In this document: in pieces, positions 1 to 5,686 of the stretch | How positions within the stretch are numbered: the first letter of the stretch is position 1 | Layout of the letters: the number at the start of each line of letters is the position of its first letter | Source of the DNA: an uncultured Lachnospiraceae bacterium | GTDB lineage: Bacteria; Bacillota; Clostridia; Lachnospirales; Lachnospiraceae | Length of the DNA: 5,862 nt | Reading direction: 5' to 3' | Assembly (NCBI GenBank): GCA_902797475.1 | Contig: CADBTG010000085.1 | Span: forward strand, 1 to 5,862 | Position numbers and translations under genes: made by a program | Notes under the pieces: model-generated | Databases searched by the model: none | Seen by the model: the letters and a program-made list of their open reading frames with translations, nothing else | Told to the model about the DNA's origin: nothing

Positions 1-2165
1 CCGGGACGTCCGATGTCGGAACCGGCATCCTTGCCGCCGATCATCTGTCCGTAAACGTACGGCTCGGTCTTGTGGATGTCACTCGTGTCTTCGGTGAAGG
101 CGGGAGCAATCTCGGAATAGTACTTGAATGCGAGGTCACCCTGTCCTGCATAAGCAGCGGCGCAGATGATCCATGCGTTGTTGTGCGTGAAGATTCCGGC
201 ATTCTCCTTATATCCGCCCGGATAGGTGGAAATCTCACCGTACTGGATGTAATACTTGGAATATGCGGGATTATTAAGGACAAGACCGAACTTCGTGTTG
301 AGTCTCTCGTCGATGGCGGCGAGCGTCTTCAAATCGGTGCCCTGTTCCTTACCGACGTCGGACATGATCGCGAAGCCCTGAGGCTCGATGAAAATCTGAC
401 CTTCTTCGCATTCCTTACTGCCCATCTTCTCGCCGTTTGCATCGTATGCACGAAGGAACCAGTCGCCGTGCCATGCGGAATCCATGATGGCCTTCTTCAT
501 CGCATCGATGGCATCCTGTGCTGCCTTTGCCTCGTCATCCTTGCCGAGATGCTTGAGAATCGCAACATAGTTCGGGCCGGTGTAGGTGAAGAGCGTGGCA
601 ACCATGACGGATTCGGCAACCTTCGAGTAACCGCCCTCGGCCTTGAACTTCGGGTTCGTGTAGGTCTGGAAGCTCTCACCCGGCGTATCGGAATAGCAGG
701 AAAGGTTGATGCAGTCATTCCAGTCGGCACGCATCGCAAGCGGAAGCTTGTGCGGTCCGAGGTTGTTGACGATGTGATAGAAGGAAACCTTCAAATGCTC
801 AAGCATCGTCTGTGCCTTGCTCATATCGTTGTCATAAGGAACCATCTCATCAAGAATCGACCAGTCGCCGGTTTCCTTGATGTAAGCGGAAACGGAAAGA
901 ATCAGCCAAAGCGGATCGTCGGAGAAGTCGCCGCCGATGTCTGCATTACCCTTCTTGGTAAGCGGCTGGTACTGATGATAGCACCCGCCGTCCGGGAACT
1001 GCGTCGAGGCGATGTCGATGATGCGTTCCTTCGCTCTGTCCGGAATCTGGTGTACGAAACCGAGAATATCCTGGTTGGAATCACGGAAGCCCATGCCGCG
1101 GCCGATTCCCGACTCGAAGTAGGAAGCGGAACGGGACAGGTTGAACGTAACCATGCACTGGTACTGGTTCCAGATGTTGACCATGCGGTCAACCTTGTCA
1201 TCGGGCGTCGTAACATTCAGGATGCCGAGGAGCTTGTCCCATGCGGCACGAAGCTCTGCCATGCCTGCGGCAACCTTGGCGGGAGTGTCGTATTTGCCAA
1301 TCATGTCAAGGGCTTTCACCTTGTTGATCGTCTTGCCGTCAGCTTCAAACTTCTGATCAACCGGCATCTCCACATAGCCGAGAATGAAAACAAGCGTCTT
1401 CGACTCGCCGGGAGCAAGCGTGATCTTCTTATAATGGGAAGCAATCGGAGCCCAGCCGTCTGCGAAGGAGTTGTTGGCCTCGCCGGCAAGAACAGCCTGC
1501 GGATCGCCGAAGCCGTTGTAAAGACCGATGAAGGAATCGCGGTCGGTGTCATAGCCGTCAATCGCTTCGTTGAGCGAATAGAATGCGTAATGATTCCGGC
1601 GGTCTCTGTACTCAGTCTTATGGTAAATGACAGAGCCGCTCACCTCAACACGTCCGGTCGAGAAGTTTCTCTGGAAGTTGTTGCTGTCATCCTGTGCGTC
1701 CCAAAGGCACCACTCGGCAAAGGAGAAGAGACTGAACGTCTTCTGAGCGTCGCTTTCGTTGGTCAGAACGAGCTGCTGCACTTCACCGTCGTAATCCTGC
1801 GGAACGAAGAAGGTAGCCTCAGCCTTCAGGCCGTTCTTCTTACCGGTGATGATCGTGTAGCCCATGCCGTGACGGCATTCATAGCTGTCGAGCTCGGTCT
1901 TGACGGGTGACCAGCCGGGGTTCCAGACGGTACCGTTTTCGTTGATGTAAAAATACCGTCCGCCCATATCAATCGGGACGTTGTTATAACGGTAGCGGGT
2001 GATGCGGCGAAGTCTCGCGTCCTTATAGAAGGAGTAACCGCCCGCGGTGTTACTGATTAAAGAAAAGAAACCCTGGGTTCCGAGATAGTTGATCCACGGA
2101 TAGGGGGTTCTCGGAGAGGTGATAACGTATTCGCGCTTTGCGTCATCAAAATAACCGAATTTCAT
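1..2165 (-). CDS. cbp: Cellobiose phosphorylase, glycoside hydrolase family 94 (3' end cut off by the window edge)
   Basis: Cytosolic enzyme that splits cellobiose with inorganic phosphate into alpha-glucose-1-phosphate and glucose, inverting the anomeric centre and saving one ATP compared with hydrolysis. The reverse-strand reading is open from ATG at 2165 to the left edge (721 full codons); the family is about 810-820 residues, so roughly 90-100 C-terminal residues are missing. The start MKFGYFDDAKREYVITSPRT matches the family N-terminus, and there is no signal peptide. An N-terminal beta-sandwich (about 1-280) is followed by the alpha/alpha barrel, with GIGRGMGFRDSNQD (R361-D366), DDPLWL, RADWNDC (D481, the expected general acid), IEPQGFA, and YKENAGIFTHNNAW, where H661 matches the phosphate-contacting histidine. 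The later LTGTAAW-type phosphate loop should lie beyond the edge. The start is fixed by AAGGAGG five bases upstream. Cellodextrin or chitobiose phosphorylase is less likely because the N-terminus and barrel motifs fit the cellobiose enzyme closely. No frameshift was seen. Confidence 0.96.
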   Translation of the reverse strand, partial: MKFGYFDDAKREYVITSPRTPYPWINYLGTQGFFSLISNTAGGYSFYKDARLRRITRYRYNNVPIDMGGRYFYINENGTVWNPGWSPVKTELDSYECRHGMGYTIITGKKNGLKAEATFFVPQDYDGEVQQLVLTNESDAQKTFSLFSFAEWCLWDAQDDSNNFQRNFSTGRVEVSGSVIYHKTEYRDRRNHYAFYSLNEAIDGYDTDRDSFIGLYNGFGDPQAVLAGEANNSFADGWAPIASHYKKITLAPGESKTLVFILGYVEMPVDQKFEADGKTINKVKALDMIGKYDTPAKVAAGMAELRAAWDKLLGILNVTTPDDKVDRMVNIWNQYQCMVTFNLSRSASYFESGIGRGMGFRDSNQDILGFVHQIPDRAKERIIDIASTQFPDGGCYHQYQPLTKKGNADIGGDFSDDPLWLILSVSAYIKETGDWSILDEMVPYDNDMSKAQTMLEHLKVSFYHIVNNLGPHKLPLAMRADWNDCINLSCYSDTPGESFQTYTNPKFKAEGGYSKVAESVMVATLFTYTGPNYVAILKHLGKDDEAKAAQDAIDAMKKAIMDSAWHGDWFLRAYDANGEKMGSKECEEGQIFIEPQGFAIMSDVGKEQGTDLKTLAAIDERLNTKFGLVLNNPAYSKYYIQYGEISTYPGGYKENAGIFTHNNAWIICAAAYAGQGDLAFKYYSEIAPAFTEDTSDIHKTEPYVYGQMIGGKDAGSDIGRP

Positions 2166-2170
2166 AAAAG

Positions 2171-2177
2171 CCTCCTT
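2171..2177 (-). promoter_or_regulatory. Ribosome-binding site of the cellobiose phosphorylase gene
   Basis: On the minus strand AAGGAGG sits five bases before the ATG at 2165. This near-perfect Shine-Dalgarno sequence decides the start codon. Confidence 0.9.
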
Positions 2178-2214
2178 AGAATATATGCGGCAACCTGTGT
2201 TGCGCTTAGGGTTT

Positions 2215-2243
2215 ATTATATATGATATGAAGGCATTTGGCAA
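2215..2243 (-). promoter_or_regulatory. Housekeeping-type promoter of the cellobiose phosphorylase gene
   Basis: Read on the minus strand, TTGCCA (2243-2238) is followed by a 17-base spacer and a perfect TATAAT (2220-2215). This predicts a start near 2208 and a leader of about 43 nucleotides. The leader contains a small inverted repeat, GCAAC/GTTGC at 2190-2194 and 2199-2203, too short to call a regulatory structure. A half-match to a catabolite-repression site (TAAGCG, 2208-2203) lies at the predicted start, but the outer bases do not fit. Confidence 0.8.
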
Positions 2244-2259
2244 ACACAAAAAAGACTCG

Positions 2260-2272
2260 TTTCGGCTCGAAA
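2260..2272. promoter_or_regulatory. Short palindrome upstream of the phosphorylase promoter, possible operator
   Basis: TTTCG-GCT-CGAAA is a perfect 5-base inverted repeat with a 3-base centre. It lies about 17 bases upstream of the minus-strand -35 box (2243). Its position would suit an activator or a regulator of the divergent region, but the arms are short and no regulator gene is in the window. This is a suggestion only. Confidence 0.25.
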
Positions 2273-2319
2273 ACAGGCAATATAGCGTGTTTTTTTGCAT
2301 GTTTTCGGCATTTTGGGTG

Positions 2320-2348
2320 TTGACAAAAGGATTTTCCGAGAGTAATAT
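2320..2348 (+). promoter_or_regulatory. Plus-strand promoter in the divergent gap (upstream of the tandem pair)
   Basis: A perfect TTGACA (2320-2325), a 17-base spacer and TAATAT (2343-2348) match the vegetative consensus closely. The predicted start is near 2355. No protein gene with a ribosome-binding site follows, so the transcript would probably run about 225 nucleotides to the hairpin at 2543-2570. Confidence 0.65.
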
Positions 2349-2427
2349 TCTCATGTACGAAGGAAATGACAGGGAATTTTGCATTTTTCTTTCAGTCCTT
2401 CGAATTGAAAAATCTTTTTTCGGCATA

Positions 2428-2456
2428 ATGACAAAACATGAAAAGTGTGATATGAT
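2428..2456 (+). promoter_or_regulatory. Plus-strand extended -10 promoter driving the candidate small RNA
   Basis: ATGACA (2428-2433), a 17-base spacer and TATGAT (2451-2456), with the extended -10 dinucleotide TG at 2448-2449, make a strong vegetative-type promoter. The predicted start is near 2463, about 120 bases before the end of the terminator-like hairpin. Confidence 0.65.
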
Positions 2457-2462
2457 TATGTC

Positions 2463-2582
2463 AGAGCAGATGAAATACAGGCTGCGTACACAATTACATA
2501 GTTGGTTCATTACTTCTCTGAAGTAATTTCTCCCCCCACACAAACTGCGATTCAGAAATGGATCGCAGTTCTTCTTTTCTTG
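2463..2582 (+). ncRNA. Candidate small RNA of about 120 nucleotides with a C-rich loop and its own terminator
   Basis: This is an inferred transcription unit. It has a promoter at 2428-2456 and an unstructured 5' part. A first hairpin follows (ATTACTTC/GAAGTAAT, 2509-2516 and 2520-2527, loop TCT), then a single-stranded stretch with six consecutive C (2532-2537), then a second hairpin with a 12-pair stem and GAAA loop plus a U-rich tail. Gram-positive regulatory RNAs such as RsaE and the csRNAs expose C-rich motifs that pair with Shine-Dalgarno sequences, and this layout resembles them; that is an analogy, not a homology claim. Because the next gene has its own promoter starting at the tail (2580), the unit appears to end here. 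It could instead be a 5' leader that attenuates the downstream peptidase gene, or encode an 18-24 residue leader peptide ending at 2526, but no ribosome-binding site supports the latter. I recognise no known RNA family. Confidence 0.45.
2543..2582 (+). terminator. Intrinsic terminator-like hairpin with GAAA tetraloop
   Basis: Arms at 2543-2554 and 2559-2570 form a 12-pair stem (nine perfect outer pairs AACTGCGAT/ATCGCAGTT, then one G-U wobble and two more pairs) closed by a GAAA loop. It is followed by CTTCTTTTCTT. On the opposite strand no T-run follows the hairpin, so it would terminate plus-strand transcription only. Confidence 0.7.
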
Positions 2583-2608
2583 ACTTTTCTTTCCGTGCCC
2601 CATAGAAT
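2580..2608 (+). promoter_or_regulatory. Promoter of the S66 peptidase / radical SAM operon
   Basis: TTGACT (2580-2585), a 17-base spacer and TAGAAT (2603-2608) predict a start near 2615 and a leader of about 27 nucleotides before the ATG at 2642. The -35 box begins at the end of the preceding terminator's T-rich tail. Confidence 0.65.
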
Positions 2609-2628
2609 GAAACTAATACAATCCTTTC

Positions 2629-2634
2629 GGAGGT
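2629..2634 (+). promoter_or_regulatory. Ribosome-binding site of the S66 peptidase gene
   Basis: GGAGGT lies seven bases before the ATG at 2642 and fixes this start. Confidence 0.9.
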
Positions 2635-2641
2635 AAATGCC

Positions 2642-3685
2642 ATGAGATACCCGAAATTTCTGACCGAAATCGGAGCGGTCGGATTTGCCGCGCCGAGCTA
2701 CGGCTGCAACATAGAACCCTATAAAAGCAGGCTTTTGCACGCTGTTGAGCGGTTTAAAAAGTGGGGACATCCGGTTATGCTCGGACCGAACTGTTTTTCA
2801 GGCGAGGGCATCGGCATCTCGAGTACCCCCGAAAAATGCGGCCGCGAACTTACGGACCTTTACTGCAGCCGCGAGAATTCGGTTCTTTTGCCGTGCGGCG
2901 GCGGGGAGCTGATGTGCGAAACCATCGACTGTGTGGACTGGGACCGGATCCGCGAAGCGGAGCCGAAGTGGTATGCCGGGTACTCCGACAATACGAACTT
3001 CACGTTTTTGCTGACGACGCTCTTCGATACGGCTTCGATTTACGGCCCGAACGGTCCGTCCTTCGGAACCGAGCCTCTTCACGAGAGCCTTAATGATCTG
3101 TACGCGTTTCTTCGCGGGCAGAAGTTCAGCTTTACCAACTATCCTGCCTATGAAGGCAGCGAGGACAGCCTCGTTTCCGCAGAGAACCCGCTTGCCCCGC
3201 TGAACACGGTGCATCCGTTCAATCCCGTGTTCTTCGATGAAAAAGGAGAAAAGAGCGTCACATTTTCCGCGGGCGGAAGACTGCTCGGCGGCTGCATTGA
3301 CATTCTCGCGAATCTGAGAGGCACGGAATACGATAAGGTGGAGGAGTTCGCGGAGAAGTATAAAGAAGACGGCATCCTGTGGTTCTTTGAGGACTGCGAG
3401 CTGACGCCGATGGCGGTCAGAAGAACGCTCTGGGCCATGAAGCATACCGGATGGTTTAAGCATGTAAAGGGCTTTTTGATCGGACGGCCGATGAACGAGG
3501 ACGAGGTCATCTTCGGACTCGGGCACGAGGAAGCAGTCATAAGCGTGCTGAAGGAGTGCGGCGTGCCGATTGCGTACGGGCTTGATTTCGGTCATCTGCC
3601 GCCGCATATGCCGATTGTGTGCGGTGCCGTGGCGGAGGCGGAAGGAAACGGCAAGACCTTCCGGATTACCTATGATTTCCGATAA
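2642..3685 (+). CDS. S66-family serine peptidase (LD-carboxypeptidase / MccF-like)
   Basis: A 347-residue cytosolic protein without signal peptide or membrane segment. The S66 family uses a Ser-Glu-His triad: LdcA members trim the D-alanine from murein tetrapeptides during cell-wall recycling, while MccF members cleave microcin C-type peptide-nucleotides. Family landmarks are in order: GFAAPSYG near residue 14, the PCGGGELMCE loop (84-93), GYSDNT with nucleophile S115, GGRLLGGCIDIL, WFFEDCE with the likely triad E250, IGRPM, and FGHLPPHMPIVCGA with the likely triad H318. The length and the WFFEDCE stretch between the domains fit the longer MccF-like branch somewhat better than classical LdcA (about 300 residues), but the substrate cannot be decided from sequence here. 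It has its own promoter and ribosome-binding site, and its last 14 bases overlap the radical SAM gene. Confidence 0.92.
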   Translation: MRYPKFLTEIGAVGFAAPSYGCNIEPYKSRLLHAVERFKKWGHPVMLGPNCFSGEGIGISSTPEKCGRELTDLYCSRENSVLLPCGGGELMCETIDCVDWDRIREAEPKWYAGYSDNTNFTFLLTTLFDTASIYGPNGPSFGTEPLHESLNDLYAFLRGQKFSFTNYPAYEGSEDSLVSAENPLAPLNTVHPFNPVFFDEKGEKSVTFSAGGRLLGGCIDILANLRGTEYDKVEEFAEKYKEDGILWFFEDCELTPMAVRRTLWAMKHTGWFKHVKGFLIGRPMNEDEVIFGLGHEEAVISVLKECGVPIAYGLDFGHLPPHMPIVCGAVAEAEGNGKTFRITYDFR

Positions 3686-4574
3686 ACCGGGCGGCTGCCG
3701 GCTGTGTCCGAGACAGTGTAACGCGAAGCGGGATCAGGGCGTGAAGGGCGTCTGCGGGACGGCCGGAGAGATATTGGTTGCAAGAGCGGCGCTTCATATG
3801 TGGGGAGAGCCGTGTATCAGCGGAACGAAGGGCTCCGGCACGGTTTTCTTTTCCGGGTGTCCGCTTCGGTGCAGCTTCTGCCAGAACCGTGAGATTTCGG
3901 ACGGCTCTGCCGGGAAAGCCATTGATGAGCAGCGGCTTACGGAAATCTTTCTCGAACTTCAGGAAAAGGGCGCCGCAAACATCAATCTCGTGACGGCCGG
4001 GCATTATGCGGACCGCGTCGCGAGGGCGCTTTCGGAGGCAAAACGAAGAGGGCTTGCCATTCCGATAGTCTGGAACTCGGGCGGATACGAGCTTCCCGAA
4101 ACGCTTTCTTTAGTGGCGGACCTTGTCGACATCTGGCTTCCCGATTTCAAATTCTTCTCAAAAGAGACGGCAGCAAGGTATGCCAAGGCGCCGGATTATC
4201 CGGAAATTGCCGCAAAGGCAATCGCGTTCATGGCCGAAAAGGCCGGCCCGCCGGTGTTTGACGCGGAAGGTTATATGAAGCGGGGCATGATTGTCAGGCA
4301 TCTTGTGCTTCCGGGGCACCGAAAGGAAGCGGAGGACATCATCCGGTATCTTTACGAAACTTACGGCGACCGAATCTACTTAAGCATCATGAACCAGTAT
4401 ACGCCCCCGAAGGAGAAGCTTCCCGAGAAGGAACTGAACCGGAAGCTTACCCGGTACGAATATGACAGAACCGTGGCATTTGCCATGGATTTGGGCATCA
4501 CGAATGCGTACATTCAGGAGGGGGAAACGGCAAAGGAAAGTTTTATCCCGCCGTTTACCGGGGAAGGCGTGTGA
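3672..4574 (+). CDS. PflX-type radical SAM protein (COG1313), pyruvate formate-lyase-activating-enzyme-like, substrate unknown
   Basis: A 300-residue cytosolic protein predicted to cleave S-adenosylmethionine with a [4Fe-4S] cluster and form a radical. The cluster motif CPLRCSFC gives C63, C67 and C70. An N-terminal set C9, C12, C16 and C28 (CRLCPRQC then GVCG) is typical of this group and may bind a second cluster. Further family signatures are EPCISGTKGSGTVFFSGC, VWNSGGYE, DIWLPDFKF, a DYPEIAAKAI stretch, GMIVRHLVLPGH, MNQYTPP and a C-terminal IPPFTGEGV. Related enzymes are called pyruvate formate-lyase activators, but no glycyl radical enzyme is beside it, so that role is unproven. I chose ATG 3672 because conserved sequence starts right after it; an upstream in-frame ATG at 3570 would add 34 residues read out of frame within the peptidase gene. 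No good Shine-Dalgarno precedes 3672, so translation probably depends on coupling with the overlapping peptidase gene. Confidence 0.9.
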   Translation: MISDKPGGCRLCPRQCNAKRDQGVKGVCGTAGEILVARAALHMWGEPCISGTKGSGTVFFSGCPLRCSFCQNREISDGSAGKAIDEQRLTEIFLELQEKGAANINLVTAGHYADRVARALSEAKRRGLAIPIVWNSGGYELPETLSLVADLVDIWLPDFKFFSKETAARYAKAPDYPEIAAKAIAFMAEKAGPPVFDAEGYMKRGMIVRHLVLPGHRKEAEDIIRYLYETYGDRIYLSIMNQYTPPKEKLPEKELNRKLTRYEYDRTVAFAMDLGITNAYIQEGETAKESFIPPFTGEGV

Positions 4575-4580
4575 TTTTTC

Positions 4581-4608
4581 GGGATTTTTTATGAAATCCC
4601 TTTATTTT
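4581..4608 (+). terminator. Probable terminator of the peptidase / radical SAM operon
   Basis: GGGATTT (4581-4587) and AAATCCC (4594-4600) form a 7-pair stem with a 6-base loop, followed by TTTATTTT. It starts seven bases after the radical SAM stop codon. The stem is short and AT-rich towards the loop, so read-through into the next genes is possible. Confidence 0.6.
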
Positions 4609-4620
4609 CGGGGTGTTTCG

Positions 4621-4629
4621 TGATAGAAT
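4621..4629 (+). promoter_or_regulatory. Probable extended -10 promoter for the trigger-factor-like gene
   Basis: TGATAGAAT carries TG, one base, then TAGAAT (4624-4629), the same -10 hexamer as the peptidase operon promoter. The -35 region at the usual distance (about 4601-4606, TTTATT) is poor. The predicted start is near 4636, giving a leader of about 35 nucleotides. Confidence 0.45.
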
Positions 4630-4657
4630 AATAAAACATCATTCGGAGAAATATTTC

Positions 4658-4664
4658 GGAGGAG
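4658..4664 (+). promoter_or_regulatory. Ribosome-binding site of the trigger-factor-like gene
   Basis: GGAGGAG with the GGAGG core ending eight bases before ATG 4671. The heptamer TTCGGAG occurs twice in this leader (4642-4648 and 4655-4661), so a weaker second Shine-Dalgarno-like site lies 13 bases upstream. Confidence 0.85.
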
Positions 4665-4670
4665 AATACG

Positions 4671-5669
4671 ATGAGCATTGAGAACAGACTTGCCGCCAAA
4701 GAGAGAGCGAAAAAGGCCAGAAGAAACGCGGTTCTGAAGAAGGTCGGACCGATTCTGGTCATTGCGGTTGCGGCGTTGCTGATTTTCGGTATTTACTTCC
4801 TGCACAAGGATCTTACGGAAATCAATTACAGCAAGGGTCTTACCAAGGACGGAAAGATTAAAGGATATAACGCAAAGAGCTGTCTTTCGGATTTTCCGGA
4901 TCTGAATTCCATCGACATTAAGGCGGAAGAGGTAAGCGCCGAAGCTGTCGGCGAGGAAATCGAGAAGCAGATGAAGGCACTGATCGAGGCCAAGAAGTCT
5001 GCCGATGCGGATGCTGACGGTAAGGATGCCGACGATAAGGAAGAAGAGAAGAAGGACGAAGAGCCCGTTGACTACGATGCACTTCTTACGGATGCGTGGG
5101 TTGAGGAATATGCATCCACCTATCTCGGAACCTATTACGATCATACGGCTGACGGCTTCAGAAAGGCCATTGAAAACAATCTGAAGGGTGCTGCAAGAGA
5201 TAAGGCGGAATCGGAGATCGCCAAGTACCTGGCCGAGAAAGTGACGGTTAAGACATATCCCTGGAAATTCACCAGAAACCTTCGCAAGCTCATTCCGGAT
5301 GCGGAGGAGCGGCAGAATCGCGCTTATTATGACGCGATCGGATACAGCTTCGATTTTGATGAGTATGTTACGACGAGATACGGCAGCTACTCGAAATACC
5401 GTAAGCAGGTTAAGGAAAATGCCAATGAGCAGGCTAAGAACGTGCTGATCTGGCTTGCAGTCGGCGATGAGCTCGGTGTTACCGCGACAGAGGCCGATGT
5501 GAAGGCATGGAAGCTTGTGGATCTCGGTGATAACGCTACCGACGAAGCCAAGGACAGATATTGGAAGTCGGAAGTCGAGCAGTACGGTGTTCCGTATCTG
5601 ATGTTGGACTACCGCATCGACATGGCGCACAAGGCGCTTTACGACAAGCTGCTCGGAACGTTTGAATAA
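4671..5669 (+). CDS. Membrane-anchored trigger-factor-like chaperone lacking the FKBP domain
   Basis: A 332-residue protein. A basic N-terminus (about 1-24) and one hydrophobic helix (about 25-44, PILVIAVAALLIFGIYFL) predict a cytoplasmic N-tail with the rest outside the membrane; no lipobox or clear signal-peptidase site is seen. After the helix, SCLSDFPDLNSIDI with VSAEAVGEEIEKQ (about 70-100) resembles the trigger-factor segment that precedes the prolyl-isomerase domain. Residues about 108-134 are a low-complexity Asp/Glu/Lys/Ala linker. From LLTDAWVEEY (about 138) the sequence resembles the trigger-factor C-terminal substrate-cradle domain, including a helix run ending in a YP pair and a YGSYSKYRKQVKENA segment near 255. 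The roughly 90-residue FKBP domain expected between these parts is absent. The likely role is holding or folding secreted proteins at the membrane; this is inferred from weak family resemblance. A distant SurA/PrsA-like chaperone is the main alternative. The downstream gene starts 17 bases after its stop. Confidence 0.65.
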   Translation: MSIENRLAAKERAKKARRNAVLKKVGPILVIAVAALLIFGIYFLHKDLTEINYSKGLTKDGKIKGYNAKSCLSDFPDLNSIDIKAEEVSAEAVGEEIEKQMKALIEAKKSADADADGKDADDKEEEKKDEEPVDYDALLTDAWVEEYASTYLGTYYDHTADGFRKAIENNLKGAARDKAESEIAKYLAEKVTVKTYPWKFTRNLRKLIPDAEERQNRAYYDAIGYSFDFDEYVTTRYGSYSKYRKQVKENANEQAKNVLIWLAVGDELGVTATEADVKAWKLVDLGDNATDEAKDRYWKSEVEQYGVPYLMLDYRIDMAHKALYDKLLGTFE

Positions 5670-5674
5670 AGACA

Positions 5675-5681
5675 GGAGGGG
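5675..5681 (+). promoter_or_regulatory. Ribosome-binding site of the phospholipase C-like gene
   Basis: GGAGGGG with its GGAGG core ending seven bases before ATG 5687, inside the 17-base gap after the chaperone gene. There is no room for a separate promoter, so the two genes are probably co-transcribed. Confidence 0.88.
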
Positions 5682-5686
5682 TAGCA

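Noticed and set aside
72..1910. A 612-codon open frame on the plus strand
   Set aside because: It lies antisense to the cellobiose phosphorylase gene, which matches its family throughout. The frame lacks a ribosome-binding site and recognisable domains; it is open because of the codon bias of the real gene.
2195..2210. Catabolite-repression (cre) site at the phosphorylase transcription start
   Set aside because: Only the central TAAGCG fits; the flanking TG and CA positions of the consensus do not match.
2185..2526. A 113-codon plus-strand open frame in the divergent gap
   Set aside because: There is no Shine-Dalgarno before its start or its internal ATGs, its composition is that of AT-rich non-coding DNA, and it runs across two predicted promoters.
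2454..2526. Possible leader peptide of 18-24 residues ending in the first hairpin
   Set aside because: The candidate ATGs (2454, 2460, 2470) lie at or before the predicted transcript start or lack a ribosome-binding site, and the peptide has no run of a single regulatory amino acid.
2798..3607. A 269-codon minus-strand open frame opposite the S66 peptidase gene
   Set aside because: The plus strand carries the complete S66 triad and family motifs; the antisense product matches nothing recognisable.
3570..3671. An upstream in-frame ATG (3570) for the radical SAM gene
   Set aside because: The extra 34 residues are arginine/cysteine-rich out-of-frame reading of the conserved peptidase C-terminus and precede the point where family similarity begins.
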